Below are positions 11,066 to 23,113 of a DNA stretch of 64,000 nt, one piece after another (positions within the stretch are counted from its first letter, which is position 1; each line of letters begins with the position of its first letter). This DNA is from Seiridium cupressi (Eukaryota; Ascomycota; Sordariomycetes; Amphisphaeriales; Sporocadaceae). A program made the position numbers and the translations under genes. The notes under the pieces are model-generated. The model worked only from the letters and a program-made list of their open reading frames with translations, was not told where the DNA came from and did not search any database. The DNA lies in assembly GCA_036674765.1 (NCBI GenBank), contig JARVKI010000023.1, positions 412,241-476,240 on the forward strand. Direction: 5' to 3'.

Positions 11066-12461
11066 ATGTTGTCCCTCAGCTCTCTGGTACTCCTGGCTTC
11101 GTCAGCTTTCCCACTGACAGCAGTGGCCAGCAAGACACACCCATCACGAGCCTATGCGGGGTGCCAAAAGAAGACGGCAGATCCGCTTTCTGGGTGCGCT
11201 TCCGGGACCTTGTATGTCAGCCAGAACGATACCAGCGCCGACTTCTCGAGTATTCAAGCGGCTATTGCTTCACTCCCGAACAACACGGACGCATACACCA
11301 TCCTGATCGCCCCGGGCATTTACACAGAGCAATTGAACGTCACCAGGCAAGGACCGTTGACTCTGCTGGGTCAATCGGATTTGCCCTCGAGGCTGCAGGC
11401 ATATTCGGATGTCTTTGGGTCCAACGCTACGGACAAGGCGCATGCCAATGATGTGCAAATCTACTGGAATTCGGCAAATTTTAACAAGACCTTCACGGAC
11501 AATGTGTACACTGGAGTTTGTGCGTAACCGACTTTTGGGAGTATTCCAAATCATTTACTGACTTCTATGACACAGTGACAATTGGGCCCACGCTGAATTC
11601 CACTCTTACTGGGTCGGGGCCAACTGGCTTTGCTGTTCCTGATGACACTCCATTCGGCTGCAGCAACTTCAGCGCCTACAACATCGACTTCAGGAATGAG
11701 CAGTACCCATACTCAAATGGACCAGCCCATGCCCTAGGCGTTAGCCGTGCGAACGCCGGATTCTATTCATGCGGCTTTTATAGTTGGCAGGATACTGTAA
11801 GTAGTCCCTCCTGCATCTGACTGAATCTATATACGCTGGAATTCTCTTCATCTCAAGCATCATAGTAGCATTCATGTCTCGAGACTAACACCTGAACCAG
11901 ATCTACGTAGGTAAGCTTGGCAACGCATATTTCCACGACACCATAGTAGCCGGAGAAACGGACTTTCTCTACGGCTTCGGCACACTCTACATCACAAACT
12001 CAACGCTCTCTCTCCGGTCTTGCGGCGGAGGAACTACAGCCTGGAAGGGAACAAACACGACTTTTGAGAACAAGTACGGTGTCTATATTACAAACTCGCA
12101 AGTCCTGGCCTCAAATTCAAGCATAGCGCCGTCTATTGTAGACAAGTGCTCTCTGGGCCGCCCTTGGAACGCGCAACACCGTAGCTTGTTCGCAAACACC
12201 TACTTTGACGCCAGCATCCTGCCAGCAGGCTATACCCCTTGGTCGGGGGCTACGAATGGCAATATCGGTATCAACACGACGATGGCAGTGTATGACGTAT
12301 ATGGACCGGGCTACAATGAAGCTGCCGAGGCGGCGAGTAATGTGACGCTCATCTTCGATGAGGAGGAAGCACAACCTTACCTCAGCCCCCAGGATGTGTT
12401 CATGACGGAGGATGGTAGTCAGCCAAATGTGGCCTGGATAGATTTTGACGGGTCGGCTTGA
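11066..12461 (+). CDS. Pectin methylesterase, carbohydrate esterase family 8, secreted
   Basis: Removes methyl groups from homogalacturonan, giving substrate to polygalacturonase and pectate lyase. Three exons (11066-11519, 11576-11796, 11901-12461) join to 411 residues; introns are 56 and 104 bp. The start MLSLSSLVLLASSAFPLTAVA is a signal peptide and follows a TATA box; a longer in-frame extension to 10892 was rejected because it would bury that peptide. CE8 motifs are present: GIYTE, QDT (catalytic Asp about 224), DFLYG in place of DFIFG (Asp about 246) and LGRPW (Arg about 312). Several N-glycosylation sequons occur. The gene is divergent from the exo-polygalacturonase and probably co-regulated with it. 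Confidence 0.93.
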
Positions 12462-12796
12462 TCTAAGTCGTCGCAATCGTTTTGTTCTTTAGTTTCATGA
12501 GCATATACCATCCAGTGTGAGACCTACGTGAGATTTTGACATACTGCATGAGTTCTGCTCGGCCAGCAGGACTTTTTGCATTGTCTATGGAGCTGCACTA
12601 CATAGTCAATGTTTGCCTTGTACAAAGCGCGTAGATATGCGCTACCAAGGTTCTTTTGGTGCCATAGCTGGCATTTCCCTATCGAATTCCCTTTTGTCTA
12701 TCCGTTCCTTTCAGTGAGTCGTCTTGTCGACTTTTTATCATCTATATTCGAGCCAAAGAGACCACCAAGCCAAGTCAAGCTCAAGTTATTATCGTT
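12462..12796. other. Intergenic region between convergent methylesterase and RID-like gene
   Basis: 335 bp holding both 3' untranslated regions. No gene was seen. Confidence 0.6.
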
Positions 12797-14860
12797 TTAC
12801 CATACGAACAAACTCCCTGAGGAGTTGAGACGTCGTCTTTTCGGAGTTGAACCAACGAATACCACATCTTCGTCGTCATAGTTTCTCTCGGCCATTCCGC
12901 CCTCCCACTCATCTGCTGCTTCTCTAGGGATGATTACGTTATCGACATCATGCATATGGCGTAGAATGTGGTCGTAAAGGTATTTTACAGCCAGAGGTGG
13001 GAAAGCATTGCCAATCTGCTTCTTCGCCTGGCTTTGCCCCGGGACGAATCGGAAGTCGTTGGGGAATGTTTGCAGGGCAGCAAACTCCCGTACGGTAAAG
13101 GCGCGCTGTCCGCTGGGGTGGTAATTGTAACTACTATTCGCAGTTGTGGTAATAGTATTACGTAATATACCATTGCCATCCCATCGACGCTTGGGAAAGG
13201 TTCGGTTTCTGAGGAGTGTCCTCCAGTCGTGGTGAGTGGCATCGACTGAAATCCGAGCGAGGGTTTCGTTCACCGACGGGATCCTTATGCCTTCCGATGT
13301 TGGCATTGGGGGATGGACTTCGCCGGGGCAAGAAGCAATCATGATCACTCTCTTGCGTGGTTGTGGAACCCCAAACTCATTGAGCTTCACGAACTTCCAG
13401 GTGATCGAATAGCCATGCGCCGTGAAACAGTTGAGAAGCATATGGAAATGTTGCATATGTTGGGACCGCAAGATACCATATGTCTGTTCGACAGTTGCGA
13501 ACCGGGGCCTGAACTTGTGGATGATTTCTCGCGCCGACATAAGAATTGCCGTGTTAGCTTCGTCGTCTCTACCAGCAATTGTATGGGCCGGAGACCAAAA
13601 TTGACAAGGTGGCGACAGGTGCAGGAAATCCAAGCGCATATCCTTCGTTGACATATTAGTGACAACGTCACTAATGTTCTGCTCCAGAAGAAACGCCCGC
13701 GGGAAGTTCATTCTATACGTCTCGCACGAAGGCGGGTCGTTATCACAAGCGAAAGACACTTGCACACCGGCATCCTGTGCCCCACGAGATACACCGCCGG
13801 CACCGCAAAAAATGTCGCCGAAGGTATACTTCTGCCCTTCGCGGATGGCCAACGGCTGCTTGTTGTCCTCTTCTAGATCGATAGCGCCATGCAGGCGGCC
13901 AGGACTTTCCGGGTTATGCGAACCACCGCGAGTCTTTGTACCACGCCAAAGATTGAGCTTTGTGATGTCGGGAATTCGATACAGCTCATCTTTATCCTTA
14001 ATACCCTCAATTTCATCAACGTCCTTCTCTGCCAAATGATACAGTGTACGGGCAAAAGGTTGTCCTCGTTTTCGGTATTTTCGATCGCGATATTCGGTGA
14101 CCATTCTCCAACGGCAAGTTAAAGGACCTTCTGCATCAGCCCTTCGCCTATCTCCAAACTCTCTGTAGTCACAGGCATGTTTGGGCCACTGTGCATTCGT
14201 GATTTGGAATTTGCGCTTTCCCAAGACGGCGTCTTCGTCGATTTCAACTTTGGCTTGTTCCTCGCCACGATCATCGTCGTCGTCCATATCCCAGATCTCG
14301 ACAATTTCATTGCGTTTGTATTCGAGCATTCCTAATGTGTTACGAGTGCGGGTATAAGGCATACCGCGGAAAATTACAATTCCGTCCATATCCCGATAGA
14401 TGGCGGTGACGCGAAGGAAGCAGCAATTGTATGGTAGGCCCGTACGTCTCTCGATTTCAAGAAGGTCTCCAGGTGCCACTTGGAAATTAAACCCTCTGAG
14501 GAAATAAGAGTTGATTATCTTGTCTTCCCGCAGCGGTGTGTTTCTCACAACAGATTGAGTGTTGTCGTAGGGGCCATAATGTCGAGTGTCGTCGAAGAAG
14601 CTATGAGCAGGTGCCGCAGTCGTGGGGTTGAATCGGGCTGTGTGGCGAGGCGTAAATCGGATATCGAAATTTTCATTTATCTCATGATCTATCTCGCGCT
14701 TCACCCGAGGATTGCAGTTATCTTCGGCTCCATCTTGGACCAAGATGGCTGTGGCTGGAGTAGCACCGGGATTTTCGTATCGCTCCAGGAACCTGGCGCG
14801 GTCCACCTCAAATTGCGCCGCAATAGCGTCAGTGGCATTTTCGATGTTCAAACGCGGCAT
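12797..14860 (-). CDS. rid: RID/Masc1-type cytosine-C5 DNA methyltransferase
   Basis: A 687-residue putative DNA methyltransferase with no intron. In order: an acidic N-terminus, a BAH-like region (about 125-190, with PGDLLEIERRTG and RVTAIYRDMDGIVIFRGMPY), then catalytic motifs. These are motif I FGDIFCGAGGVSRGAQDAG (about 347-364), motif IV SPPCQ (Cys about 419), motif VI EQT (about 458-460), motif VIII QPRKR (about 500) and motif X GNAFPPLAV (about 616). EQT instead of ENV in motif VI is the mark of the RID/Masc1 branch. RID is required for repeat-induced point mutation in Neurospora and Masc1 for premeiotic methylation in Ascobolus (established). Translation could open 78 codons upstream, but that extension runs through a poly-A tract in the message, so the MPRLNIENATD start is preferred. 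The gene lies between pectinase genes, with which it has no known functional tie. Confidence 0.9.
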   Translation of the reverse strand: MPRLNIENATDAIAAQFEVDRARFLERYENPGATPATAILVQDGAEDNCNPRVKREIDHEINENFDIRFTPRHTARFNPTTAAPAHSFFDDTRHYGPYDNTQSVVRNTPLREDKIINSYFLRGFNFQVAPGDLLEIERRTGLPYNCCFLRVTAIYRDMDGIVIFRGMPYTRTRNTLGMLEYKRNEIVEIWDMDDDDDRGEEQAKVEIDEDAVLGKRKFQITNAQWPKHACDYREFGDRRRADAEGPLTCRWRMVTEYRDRKYRKRGQPFARTLYHLAEKDVDEIEGIKDKDELYRIPDITKLNLWRGTKTRGGSHNPESPGRLHGAIDLEEDNKQPLAIREGQKYTFGDIFCGAGGVSRGAQDAGVQVSFACDNDPPSCETYRMNFPRAFLLEQNISDVVTNMSTKDMRLDFLHLSPPCQFWSPAHTIAGRDDEANTAILMSAREIIHKFRPRFATVEQTYGILRSQHMQHFHMLLNCFTAHGYSITWKFVKLNEFGVPQPRKRVIMIASCPGEVHPPMPTSEGIRIPSVNETLARISVDATHHDWRTLLRNRTFPKRRWDGNGILRNTITTTANSSYNYHPSGQRAFTVREFAALQTFPNDFRFVPGQSQAKKQIGNAFPPLAVKYLYDHILRHMHDVDNVIIPREAADEWEGGMAERNYDDEDVVFVGSTPKRRRLNSSGSLFVW

Positions 14861-14953
14861 GGCCGTGTATCTTCGTAAGGAGCAGCTGAGAAGAAGATGA
14901 AGAAGTTGCTGTCGATTGAGATGGGGATGCCGGAGGTCATCCAAGGTTGCTGG

Positions 14954-14973
14954 TTTTTTTTTTTTTTTTTTTT
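14954..14973. repeat. Poly-T tract (20 T) in the leader of the RID-like gene
   Basis: An uninterrupted run of 20 T on the plus strand, so poly-A in the RID-like transcript about 95 bases before its start codon. It may vary in length between strains or be mis-sized by sequencing. Confidence 0.9.
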
Positions 14974-17138
14974 GGTCCCTTGAAGCGGCTGTTCGGAAAT
15001 ATTTTGTGTATAGAACCAATTTCGATTTGCCTTGTGAGTGAGAACAAATCAGTGGATGGTCTTCTTGACAGAAGGGTGCGAGTTCCTGAATCACGTCACT
15101 GATATTGGAAAGTGGATGAACCGTAGCAATTCTTGGGAAGGAGTTTTGGGGGGGCGTACCGCGAGGGTACTGTTCAATGAACGGTCTGATCAGATGTGAA
15201 GAACCAATTCAAGCCTTCCAAAGTGCGGCTTCGAATACTCAATGGTCGAGATTGTTGAGCTGTAACGTGGCAGAAGTGAAAGTCTTGGTGACAGATGTGA
15301 TTGATTTGGTTCGTTCAGGATTCAGTGACAGAAGCGGCAGTGTCAAAATCTGATTTGGCTGCTTCAAGTTGAAGATGGTTGGAAATTCCAAATCGACGAT
15401 TAAAGAAAGACTGCTTGTGTAAACTGCTGGATGCTCTTGAATATGGTGAGTGAGGCCAAAGATCGTCGAGGTTGCTGGTTACAAATGAGTTTGAAGTTGT
15501 CAGGATTGGTGGGTGCCTGGGTGGAGAGGCTCAAGTCTGTGCCTACCCGATTGGTAGCATTGTAAGAGAAGTGAATTCAAGATGTGTTTGCGCTATTGTC
15601 GAGATCGTGTTGAGGAAATTGTTATATATACCGTATCCAAAGTCCTGAGAAACAAGGAAAGTGTTGTCCAACGGGTCGAAACTGCCGATAAACTGTCTAT
15701 CGACGATATATGAATTTCGCAAAGTTACCATAAGCTTGCCCTGAAGCAGATTTTTAGCTCCTCCAGGGCGCCAAGTCGTTAGTTCTGGTATACACAGGAA
15801 TATAAGTCTTGAGTGATTCACAGAAAATATGACGATGTGATGCACAATCAGTTTCGTGCTTTGGAAAGATAGATGCTGAACAGATGCGTGAAACCAAAGA
15901 TGGCGGCGACCTTTGAATTCAACGAAGCCCGCAAGATTATACATATATGCATCTCCATGATGTATACATAGGGTCTTGTTCAATATCCATAAATCTTGCT
16001 GCGCCTTCCAGAGCTGTTACCCGAAGAATGAGAATAGTTAAAGCTGTAACTGACAGATGTCGTGGCTATAGAGGCATGGCTGGAGTTGCTGGAATGGGTG
16101 TTGACCAAGGAAGGCACAGTTAATCTAGAAGCTGCACCTCTCCATGATATTGAGCCATAATGTTCGCCAGTGAATGATAGATCCATATCACTATCACTGG
16201 AGTCAATGCCAGCTGCAATGAGCCCTTCTCAGAGCTCCAGGACATCTGGGCGGCATTTCAGGACATGGCTAGGAGTACAGCTGCGCCAATCCACTTTAAT
16301 ATTCATGTATATCATAAATACTAGGCGCTGTAGTGGGTGCTTAAAGTGAAAACTTATGAAAAGCATACCGGCAAGTTCTGGAGATGCATCAAGAAATTAA
16401 TGCTCCAAGATAGGAATAGAGCCTGGCCAGGTACCACATGTATATCATGGAATCATTGCCAGTGATTGATAATGCTTTATATTTCATGCTTACCTCTTAG
16501 TTCATTTCACAAGAAACCGAAGCGTTAGAAGTCTTCCATTCCAAATTACATGATAGATGCAGAGGCCACCAAGCAGAACAGCGATAGCACGCAAAATAAA
16601 GTGCTTAAACTGCAGGTATGTAAGAGTTATGTAACGGGAAGAAGACGGGTGCTTGCATATTAAACAGTTTAGGACAAAAGACGTTGTCAATTGTGATGTA
16701 ATTGTGCTACAAGGTGGGCAAATAATCTGGTGCTTTCATGGAACTGAGATAAAGGCATATCCAAGAATCTGACCTTGAGTCACACTATAGAGACTGGCAT
16801 ATATCCGTATAATGAAGATGGTAGGTAGCAGCACGTGAACTCACTACGTCAGAAACATCTATGTGAGAGTGCACGGATGAACCAGTCTATATGAGGAAGG
16901 CCATTTAAGAAACCTCAGCTTGGGAAAATAGGCCCCAAGCGTGCAGTCGTTAAGGCCTATGAGCTCCGCTATATAATCCCCAACAGCCACGTTGTAGTCT
17001 AGATAGTGGGGTCGAGTCTGTCCATGATTTCATTCCGACGGACCCAGTAGACTACATGTAGCTAGTCTGGCAATCGAGCATCAATAACTGTGGTGGCCCT
17101 GCTTGCCGTCGGAATCTACAAGATAACCCAGATACAAG
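14974..17138. other. Intergenic region, AT-leaning, no recognised gene
   Basis: About 2.2 kb between the divergent RID-like gene and the amidohydrolase. The longest frames (146 codons on the minus strand at 15543-15983, 68 codons at 15980-16186) have no family character and are within chance expectation. A G-rich, GTTG-rich composition marks the plus strand from 15,000 to 15,540, next to the RID-like start, and may be its promoter. Confidence 0.5.
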
Positions 17139-18509
17139 ATGATGTCTAGGCCATTAATCACTGTGCATACGTCGACGCTTTTTGACCCCAAGAAAAAGGC
17201 ATTCATTGAGAATGTGTCCATCAAGGTTGATCCCAACACCGGCGCTATAGTCTCAGTTGATGAACGCTCTAGCGCCGAAGTCACAGAGCTGGGACCGGCC
17301 GACATCGATCTTCGAGAAAAGGTAGTGATGCCCGGGTTTGTAGATGCCCATACACATACTTTTTTACACGACTATAGGTATGTACTTTAGTAGAGCGCAT
17401 CAGCATCATGAGGCCTCTGACGGCTAATTGTTGACAGCGAGCGTCCTGCCGCAGAGCAGCATCGCGACGAGAGCATTGTGGAACGAGTTGTACGTGCAAC
17501 AAACCATGTGCGCACTGCACTGCTCGCAGGCTACACGACATACCGCGACTTGGGATCAGAGGCGATGCAAAGTTTTGATGCCAACTTACGCGACTGCATC
17601 AACCGCGGTATCATCCCAGGGCCGAGGCTATTTGTTGCAACACACCCCTTAGGCAGCACTGGCGGATTCGAGGTCAGAACCGAGAACTACCACGGAGGCA
17701 CAAGGGCACCGCCCGCATCTGATCCCGGAGATGGACCGGAAGGAGTGAGGCAGGCCCTGAGGCGGCGTGTAGCGGAGGGTTGCGATATCATCAAGTTCTA
17801 TGCAGATTACCGAAGGAAGATCATGAGATTTCCGCCTAGTCAGCAGCACCCGTACAGACTGGGTATAGAGTTCCCCCCGGCTAACCCGAATCCGAATGTG
17901 CCTCTCTTCAGCCAGGAGGAGATGGACATGATTGTGAAAGAAGCACAGTTGGCTGATTTACCAGTCGCAGCACACGCTGGTGGACTCAAGGCGGCATTAA
18001 TGGCAGTGAAAGCCGGCGTCACATCTATCGAGCATGGCTTTGAGGCTCCGGATGAGCTGCTAGAGCTCATGAAGTCTCGAGGATGTATCTGGGTTCCCAC
18101 CCTGGCGGCTGCCGAATCGCTCAATGGAACAATGATGAAGAATCTACTTGCGCAGGCTAAGCGAGCGCACAGTTTTGGCGTCCGAATGGCAGCAGGTGGG
18201 GATACTGGAGTCTTCTCTCATGGAAGGGGCGCGAGGGAGATGGAACTTATGATAGAGGCCGGCATAGCGCTCGAAGACGTGCTGGAATCATGCATGGTTG
18301 GAGGCTGGGAAAGCTGTGGGAAGGAGCAATGTGGTTATCGGTTCGGTTGGTTTGAAGCGGGCAATCGTGCCGATATAATCGCACTAGAGACGGATCCAAG
18401 AGAAGATAGATATGCTTTGCGAAAGATAGATTTCGTGATGAAGGACGGCAAGGTTTGGAAGAAAGACGGCGTCGCAGTCGGCATGGTTGAGAATCATTTT
18501 CCATGGTGA
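17139..18509 (+). CDS. Metal-dependent amidohydrolase (imidazolonepropionase-like)
   Basis: A TIM-barrel metal hydrolase of 436 residues from exons 17139-17377 and 17438-18509. The 60-bp intron has donor GTATGT, branch GGCTAAT and acceptor ACAG, and splits the Ser codon in HDYSERP. Metal-site motifs are complete: HTH in DAHTHTF (His 71 and 73), the Lys in CDIIKFY, the His in PVAAHAGG and IEHGFE, and the Asp in GGDTGVF. A beta-sandwich strand pair brackets the barrel (start MMSRPLITVHTSTLFD, end DFVMKDGKVWKKDG). No signal peptide, so probably cytosolic. This amidohydrolase branch includes Xaa-Pro dipeptidases, imidazolonepropionase-like enzymes and fungal amidases of the ochratoxinase type; which substrate applies cannot be told. 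Two adjacent ATGs make the start uncertain by one residue. Confidence 0.9.
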
Positions 18510-19004
18510 TCCTCAATAAGCATATGTTGACGATGAACATATCAGTTCTATGCATCTAGAACGTACAATCTCGACAGACTTTCATCGGTGTACATTGCCT
18601 TGCGAATAAGAAACTGTAAACAACTTCTAAAGCTGAAGTCTGGCACCAACGGTCAGTTGGCTAGCACCGAGAGAATAATGTACTGATGCAGGGACAGCCG
18701 CACTGACGGACGCTACTGTAGGCAATGCGGGGTCATCGCAGCCCACTGGGCTGTAATCTAAGGAACGCTCGACAGCACTGCACCACCTCAGCTCTTTACA
18801 CTGTTCAACTGCAGCAGCTATGGCTGTCATCGAGGTTTAATGAAAGGCGGATATAGGAAAGACGATCACGCATCATTACCAGTCGAGAAGCTCGACGGCT
18901 TCATTTCTTTCATACACAAACATCAATTCCACTATGCATCCTTTGGCTGGCCATTAATGACGAACAACCGACCGCCAATATCAAAACCCCATCTCTTTGT
19001 TGCC
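18510..19004. other. Intergenic region upstream of the beta-galactosidase
   Basis: 495 bp with no gene seen. An in-frame extension of the beta-galactosidase to 18840 falls here but would mask its signal peptide. Confidence 0.55.
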
Positions 19005-22000
19005 ATGGCTTCAATAATTCTAACAAAGCTGACATCGGCGAGATTCAGGTTTGCCTCTTGGGTCATCCTTTTGGCGCTTTTTTGGCCGCTTGCCGTGCAG
19101 GCGGACCAGATATGGAATTACGACGTTTCCCTCTCCGAAGGTCCCGCGGCGGTCCTTCAGGAGCCGATGCAGAAATCGGGGGCACGGCCATCTCCAAGCC
19201 AACTCTTACAGGACATTGTCACTTGGGATGAGCACTCCCTTTTCATCCATGGGCAGAGAATCATGATCATGAGTGGGGAATTCCATCCATGGAGATTGCC
19301 TGTGCCCTCACTATGGTACGACGTTTTCCAAAAGATCAGGGCCCTTGGCTTCAACTGCGTGTCATTTTATGTCAATTGGGCTCTTGTCGAGGCTGAGCCG
19401 GGCAACTTCTCGGCCCAGGGCGTGTTCTCTTACGAACCTTTCTTCGAAGCCGCGATTCAAGCTGGCATCTATCTCATCGCGGTAAGTCATATTGTTCGAA
19501 TGGCTGGTCGGCCGGTAGCTGATACGTCACAGCGTCCCGGGCCATATATCAATGCTGAAGTGAGCTTTGGTGGCTACCCTGGCTGGATGCAGCGCGTCAA
19601 GGGGCACTTGAGAACAAGAGACCCAGACTATCTAGCTGCGACGGACAACTATATTGCCAATATTGGTGCCATTATCGCTAAAGCTCAGATTACGAATGGA
19701 GGCCCGGTTATCCTCTATCAACCCGAGAACGAATACACTGTAGGCATCCCACCTCGATTCCCAGATGGTGATTACATGCAATATGTTGAGGACCAAGCCC
19801 GCAAAGCCGGTATTGTGATCCCTATAATCAGCAACGACGCGGCGCCATTGGGTCACAACGCACCGGGTACCGGGAAAGGTTCCGTCGACATCTATGGTCA
19901 TGATGATTGTCCCCTCAAATTTGACTGCTCCAGTCCAATGCACTGGCCGAAAGGCGCCTTGAACGGTGTCTATAACAGGCTGCACAAGATCCAAAGTCCA
20001 TCCACTCCCTTCTCCCTTCTTGAATTTCAAGGAGGTGCATTTGATCCTTGGGGAGGTTCCGGGTTTGAGAATTGTGTTACATTTCTCAATACCGAGTTTG
20101 AGAGAATATTCTACAAGAATAATATCGCGGCTGGAGCGACAATCCATAACATATGTAAGTGAAAAAAAAGAGACCATATCCTCGTTTGCCGGGTATTGCT
20201 CTAAGGTGTTTATGGGGCTCCTCCTGACCAGTTCCGCGGCAAATTGTCGTGTTTAAGAGTTATGTGGGAAGCTAACTCTCTACCATTAGATATGACTTAC
20301 GGAGGAACGAACTGGGGCAACATTGGTCACCCTGCAGGTTATACTTCGTATGACTATGGCGCTGCTATCAAAGAAGATCTCACAATCACAAGGGGAAAAT
20401 ACTCTGAGCTCAAACTCATTGCAGAGTGGTTGAAAGTGTCTCCAAGCTATTTGACTGCGAAGCCTGGAGTTGCTGAAATATTGACATACTGCAGTAATCC
20501 CGCGATAACGGTCACTAGGTTGGAAGGTGACAAAGCTGCTGGAAGCGGTTCCTTCTTCGTCCTTAGACACTCTGATTATACCAGCACATCGTCCACAGGT
20601 TACACCTTGACTTTGCCAACATCAAGAGGCAAGGTATCTATTCCAGCTCTTTACGGCTCACTCACACTGAATGGTCGTGACTCGAAGATTGTGGTGACAG
20701 ATTATGATGTTCATGGATTTCAACTAATTTACTCCACCGCCGAGATTTTTACCCACCAGAAATACGATAGTAAAACAGTGTTGGTCGTCTACACTGGCCC
20801 GGGAGAAACCAACGAGCTTGCGATTAAGACGTCGAGTGTCCCCAAGATCATAGCAGGGGACTCAGTCGCTGTACATCACGATACCGATATTGCAATCCTT
20901 ACGTGGGCAACATCAGGCGAGCGCAAGGTCATTAAAGTCGACGACCTGTACATATGTGCAATTGGTAAACTGATCCTTCCATTTTCTCTCGCACTTCAAA
21001 TTCTAATCTCCACCAGATCGCAATTCCGCGTACAACTATTGGGCACCGCCCATCAGTAACTCATCAGCCATCGTAATTAGCGGGCCGTATCTGGTCAGAA
21101 ACGCCTCAGTGGAGAATACAACGCTGTCTATCCAGGCTGACTTCAACCGCAATACAACAATAGAAATTCTTGGCGTGCCGCAAGGAATAACGACGATTTG
21201 TGTCAACAAAGCTCAGGCTGTTATCCGTGCTGGATACGAATCCGTGCTGTTTGTAATCGACATTCCTTACGAAGCTCCAAAGTTCCGCCTCCCCAATTTA
21301 GCAGGTCTCGCCTGGAACAGCGTCAATTCGCTCCCGGAGATCGGTTCGAGCCATTACGATGACACTCGGTGGCCACTAGCAAGCCATTCCAGTAGCGATA
21401 ATTCGTTCCAACATCTTTGGACGCCAACCTCTTTGTTCGCCTCAGAATATGGTTTCCACGCTGGTGTTCTTGTCTTTCGAGGACACTTCGTTGCACAAGG
21501 AACAGAGAAAGTTTTCCTAATGTAAGTGCGCATATTTTCAGATATTAATGTATTAACCTTTCCTCACCATTCCTGCTTGAAACTCGAGTCGCCATCCTGT
21601 TTCATTTTTATTTTACCATATGTATTTTCCTCATCATGAAGGTAGCTCAAGGCAATCCATCGTCGGTCGTCCAACATCTCAACGTATTTTTATATGTGCT
21701 ATCATCTCTTTCTTGCTACTTTAGCCGGCGTCTAGTGTGGAATCCCTTGTTCTCATACACATAGCGAGTAGACAGGCATAAAATGATCACAGGCTAACTG
21801 CTTTAAATTGGACAGACAAACACAAGGTGGTACTGCTTTCGGACACTCAATATGGTTGAACGACACTTTTATCGGATCATGGGCCGGAAGCTCGTCCAGT
21901 AGTGATTCGTATGGCTCATATAAGTTACCAAGCCTAGTCTCCGGGAAACCATATGTTTTGACCGTGGTCGTTGACCACATGGGATTGGATGAGAATGGAG

Positions 22001-22611
22001 TTGCTGGACAAGACACCGGAAAGGCGGCGAGGGGCATCATCCGATACTCCCTGCAGCGTCCATGGATGAGGACGACACCAATAGATTGGAAAATCACGGG
22101 TAACCTAGGAGGCGAAAGATACATGGATAGAGCCAGAGGGCCGCTGAACGAGGGTGGCCTGTTCGCGGAAAGACAGGGATGGCATTTACCCAAACCTCCG
22201 ACCGAAAAGTTCGACCAAGGCTCACCACTAGACCCTATTGCAAAGGCAGGGATTCAGTTCTTCACGACACCGCTTGCGCTGGACCTTCCATCTGACAAGT
22301 ATGAGATCCCCTTGTCTTTTGTATTCGGAGAGGTCACTGGCGGCGCGTCTCGCATCCAGCTCTATGTAAACGGCTGGCAGTTCGGCAAGTATATCAGTCA
22401 CATCGGCCCACAAACCCGCTTCCCTGTACCAGAAGGCATCCTGAATTACCGAGGAGAGAATTGGATCGCTTTGGCAATTTGGACTATGGAGGACAAGGTC
22501 ACACGTGTAACAAACTTCACACTTGAAGCTGGCACTCCGGTACTGACAGGTCGGTCGCCAGTAAATCTAGTGGACAGTCCCGCTTGGACCGAGCGAGAAG
22601 GAGCATACTGA
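19005..22611 (+). CDS. Beta-galactosidase, glycoside hydrolase family 35, secreted
   Basis: Releases terminal galactose from galactans and other beta-galactosides outside the cell. Five exons (19005-19481, 19533-20154, 20290-20964, 21017-21521, 21816-22611) join to 1,024 residues, the usual length of fungal GH35 enzymes. The start [11 protein letters not shown] has context TTGCCATGG and leads into a signal peptide ending AVQA. The catalytic acid Glu is in YQPENEY (about 226) and the nucleophile Glu in [14 protein letters not shown] (about 323). The [11 protein letters not shown] motif is rebuilt by the second splice. C-terminal beta-sandwich domains follow, with [12 protein letters not shown] and VNGWQFGKY. 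Intron 1 (51 bp) has no stop and a length divisible by three. Intron 4 is unusually long (294 bp) but ends with a clear CTAAC branch. It fits the pectin-side-chain role with the other enzymes here. Confidence 0.92.
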
Positions 22612-23113
22612 GGTTGGTTTAATGGTGACTACATTTTGTCAGTTGATAAGAACATACAAGCAGTGGTTCGAAAGGATGAAGAATAGAGCCACTACTGAGG
22701 CGTCGAAGGATCCGACAATGCATTATTCATTATCCCCATGACTAAGTCATTCCGTATTGTAAGGTTGCGAGCTCACCAATGCCACAGCCCTACTCGCACG
22801 CTTATTTCCGCATCAGGCGCCGTTTCGGCAATATGACTTCCCGCGTCATCTCACGATCTTGACCTCTGTAATGTGTCCCTATTCCGACGACACGCTCTTT
22901 CCTAGTATTTACACTCCGTAATGGCGCGGTCCGAGTCGATCCTTCCTTCGCTGCCGCATGTTGCTAATACCCATTGAGCTCATGCATGAACTTTGCAGAC
23001 ATGTTGGTACCTATGTCCTCGTTTCAGAGCTCATAGTAAACATTACATTCACCTAGATCTTTTGTCAAGAAGTAGAGATTAATCGTAGAAGACAAGTCTG
23101 TCTCCAACGTCTC
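22612..23113. other. Intergenic region between beta-galactosidase and the 2EXR remnant
   Basis: 502 bp. No gene or repeat was recognised. Confidence 0.55.

Noticed and set aside
15543..15983. 146-codon minus-strand frame upstream of the RID-like gene
   Set aside because: AT-leaning non-coding sequence with no family character.
3880..22611. Secondary-metabolite cluster suggested by a P450 near an amidohydrolase and a methyltransferase
   Set aside because: No polyketide synthase, peptide synthetase, terpene synthase or cluster regulator is present; the methyltransferase near the amidohydrolase acts on DNA.
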